From Opitutia bacterium (GTDB lineage Bacteria; Verrucomicrobiota; Verrucomicrobiia; Opitutales; Opitutaceae), in contig JANXWT010000108.1 of the NCBI GenBank assembly GCA_025351035.1, positions 1-7,639 on the forward strand: 7,639 bases of DNA, read 5' to 3'. The notes beneath the pieces were generated by a model that ran no database searches, was not told the DNA's origin, and saw only the letters and a list, made by a program, of their open reading frames with translations. This document shows positions 7,250-7,639 of the stretch, piece by piece. Each line of letters opens with the position of its first letter. Positions within the stretch are counted from its first letter, which is position 1. The position numbers and the translations under genes are program-made.

Positions 7250-7393
7250 CTACTCCCGCCGCACATTGAGGGTGAAGCCGCCATCGGCCCGGCGGGTCAC
7301 CACGACGGCGAGCGCACCGTTCTCGATGCATTTCTGCACGACGGTGCCAATTTCGGATTTCGGAATGTTCTCGAGCGTCTCCATCCAGACCAT
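7250..7393 (-). CDS. Small hypothetical protein, 47 residues
   Basis: Minus-strand ORF from ATG (7393-7391) to TAG (7252-7250). The translation begins MVWMETLENIPKSEIG and ends in NVRRE. It has balanced composition: a predicted amphipathic helix (about 6-25) followed by two strand-like segments (ALAVVVTRR and GFTLNVRRE). Third codon positions are mostly G or C, and the overlapping frames give Arg/Ala/His-rich nonsense, so this is the likely coding frame. An in-frame TAA lies four codons upstream of the ATG. The codons in between (Pro-Lys-His-Asn) also look codon-like, so the piece could be the tail of a broken longer gene. ATG 7384 is an alternative start. I do not recognise the family. It is oriented with the partial gene to its right and about 100 bp downstream of it, so it could be co-transcribed. 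Confidence 0.55.
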   Translation of the reverse strand: MVWMETLENIPKSEIGTVVQKCIENGALAVVVTRRADGGFTLNVRRE

Positions 7394-7493
7394 GTTGTGC
7401 TTGGGTTAGGGGCGCGGACACTAGCCGCGCAGCCCGAGAACCCCGACAACCAAGACCGCCTTAATTCAGGTGGTTTGAGAAATCTCCGCCGAT
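7394..7493. other. Spacer between two minus-strand coding stretches
   Basis: 100 bp without a supported gene. It contains a 6-bp stem GCGCGG, loop ACACTAG, CCGCGC (7412-7430), which could act as a weak processing or termination stem. No confident promoter is visible. Confidence 0.3.
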
Positions 7494-7637
7494 TCAGGCA
7501 GGCGCCTCGTGCCCCTCATCCGCAGCGATGGCGTGAAGCGAGGTGACGATGTCAGTGCGGTGGGCGTGGCCGGCCTCCGCCTTGTAGAGCTCCAGATACT
7601 TGGTGACAAAATCATTCCAGCCGAGCTTGCGCGAGTG
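7494..7637 (-). CDS. C-terminal end of an unidentified gene running off the window (partial)
   Basis: The minus-strand frame enters from the right edge and ends at TGA (7496-7494), giving the last 47 residues of a protein whose start lies outside the window. The sequence contains KLGWNDFVTKYLELYKAEAG, then HAHRTDIVTSLHAIAADE, and ends EGHEAPA. It reads as one or two amphipathic helices with a histidine- and acid-rich end. Codons end mostly in G or C (for example CTC GGC TGG, GTC ACC AAG, CTG GAG CTC TAC AAG GCG GAG GCC GGC CAC), typical of real genes here. The other minus-strand frames lack this protein-like composition. I do not recognise the family from this fragment. Confidence 0.6.
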   Translation of the reverse strand, partial: HSRKLGWNDFVTKYLELYKAEAGHAHRTDIVTSLHAIAADEGHEAPA

Positions 7638-7639
7638 CT

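Noticed and set aside
7131..7421. Alternative longer frames over the right intergenic region (+ strand 7131-7409 and minus strand 7167-7421)
   Set aside because: Their translations are Arg/Pro/Ser-rich without protein-like pattern, whereas the 47-residue minus frame at 7250-7393 has a coherent codon signature.

Overview
The window is GC-rich bacterial DNA with strong G/C preference at third codon positions and almost no recognisable Shine-Dalgarno sites. The gene content and the pair of DUF885 proteins would fit a Verrucomicrobia/Opitutales-type genome, but no marker gene proves the taxon, so this is a weak inference.

Layout. Positions 1-183 are intergenic, with a degenerate purine/pyrimidine-biased stretch. 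Four genes follow on the + strand: an aas-type bifunctional acyltransferase/acyl-ACP synthetase (184-2436), an arylamine N-acetyltransferase (2493-3320), and two tandem DUF885-family proteins with secretion signals (3442-5196 and 5333-7090). The second DUF885 copy carries an in-frame amber codon (TAG at 5498-5500) where its paralogue has glutamine. It is therefore a very young pseudogene, a recoded gene or a sequence error. The right end holds two minus-strand coding stretches converging on the DUF885 pair: a 47-residue small ORF (7250-7393) and the C-terminal end of a gene that leaves the window (7494-7637).

The most striking non-coding feature is a 31-bp palindrome-centred repeat present in two identical, same-orientation copies (5223-5253 and 7114-7144). 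Each copy lies about 25 bp after the stop codon of a DUF885 gene, so the pair brackets the second copy. It is AT-rich inside GC-rich DNA and has 10-11 bp perfect arms around an asymmetric 7-base spacer. Its identity contrasts with the diverged genes and flanks around it.

Functionally, aas would re-acylate lysophospholipid and activate fatty acids at the inner membrane. nat would transfer acetyl from acetyl-CoA to arylamines in the cytoplasm. The DUF885 proteins look like exported zinc-peptidase-like enzymes. No single pathway obviously joins all four; aas and nat (56-bp gap) could share a transcript, and the DUF885 pair is a separate tandem duplication. I found no clear multi-gene defence or biosynthetic system; the palindrome pair plus the interrupted paralogue is the part that deserves attention.
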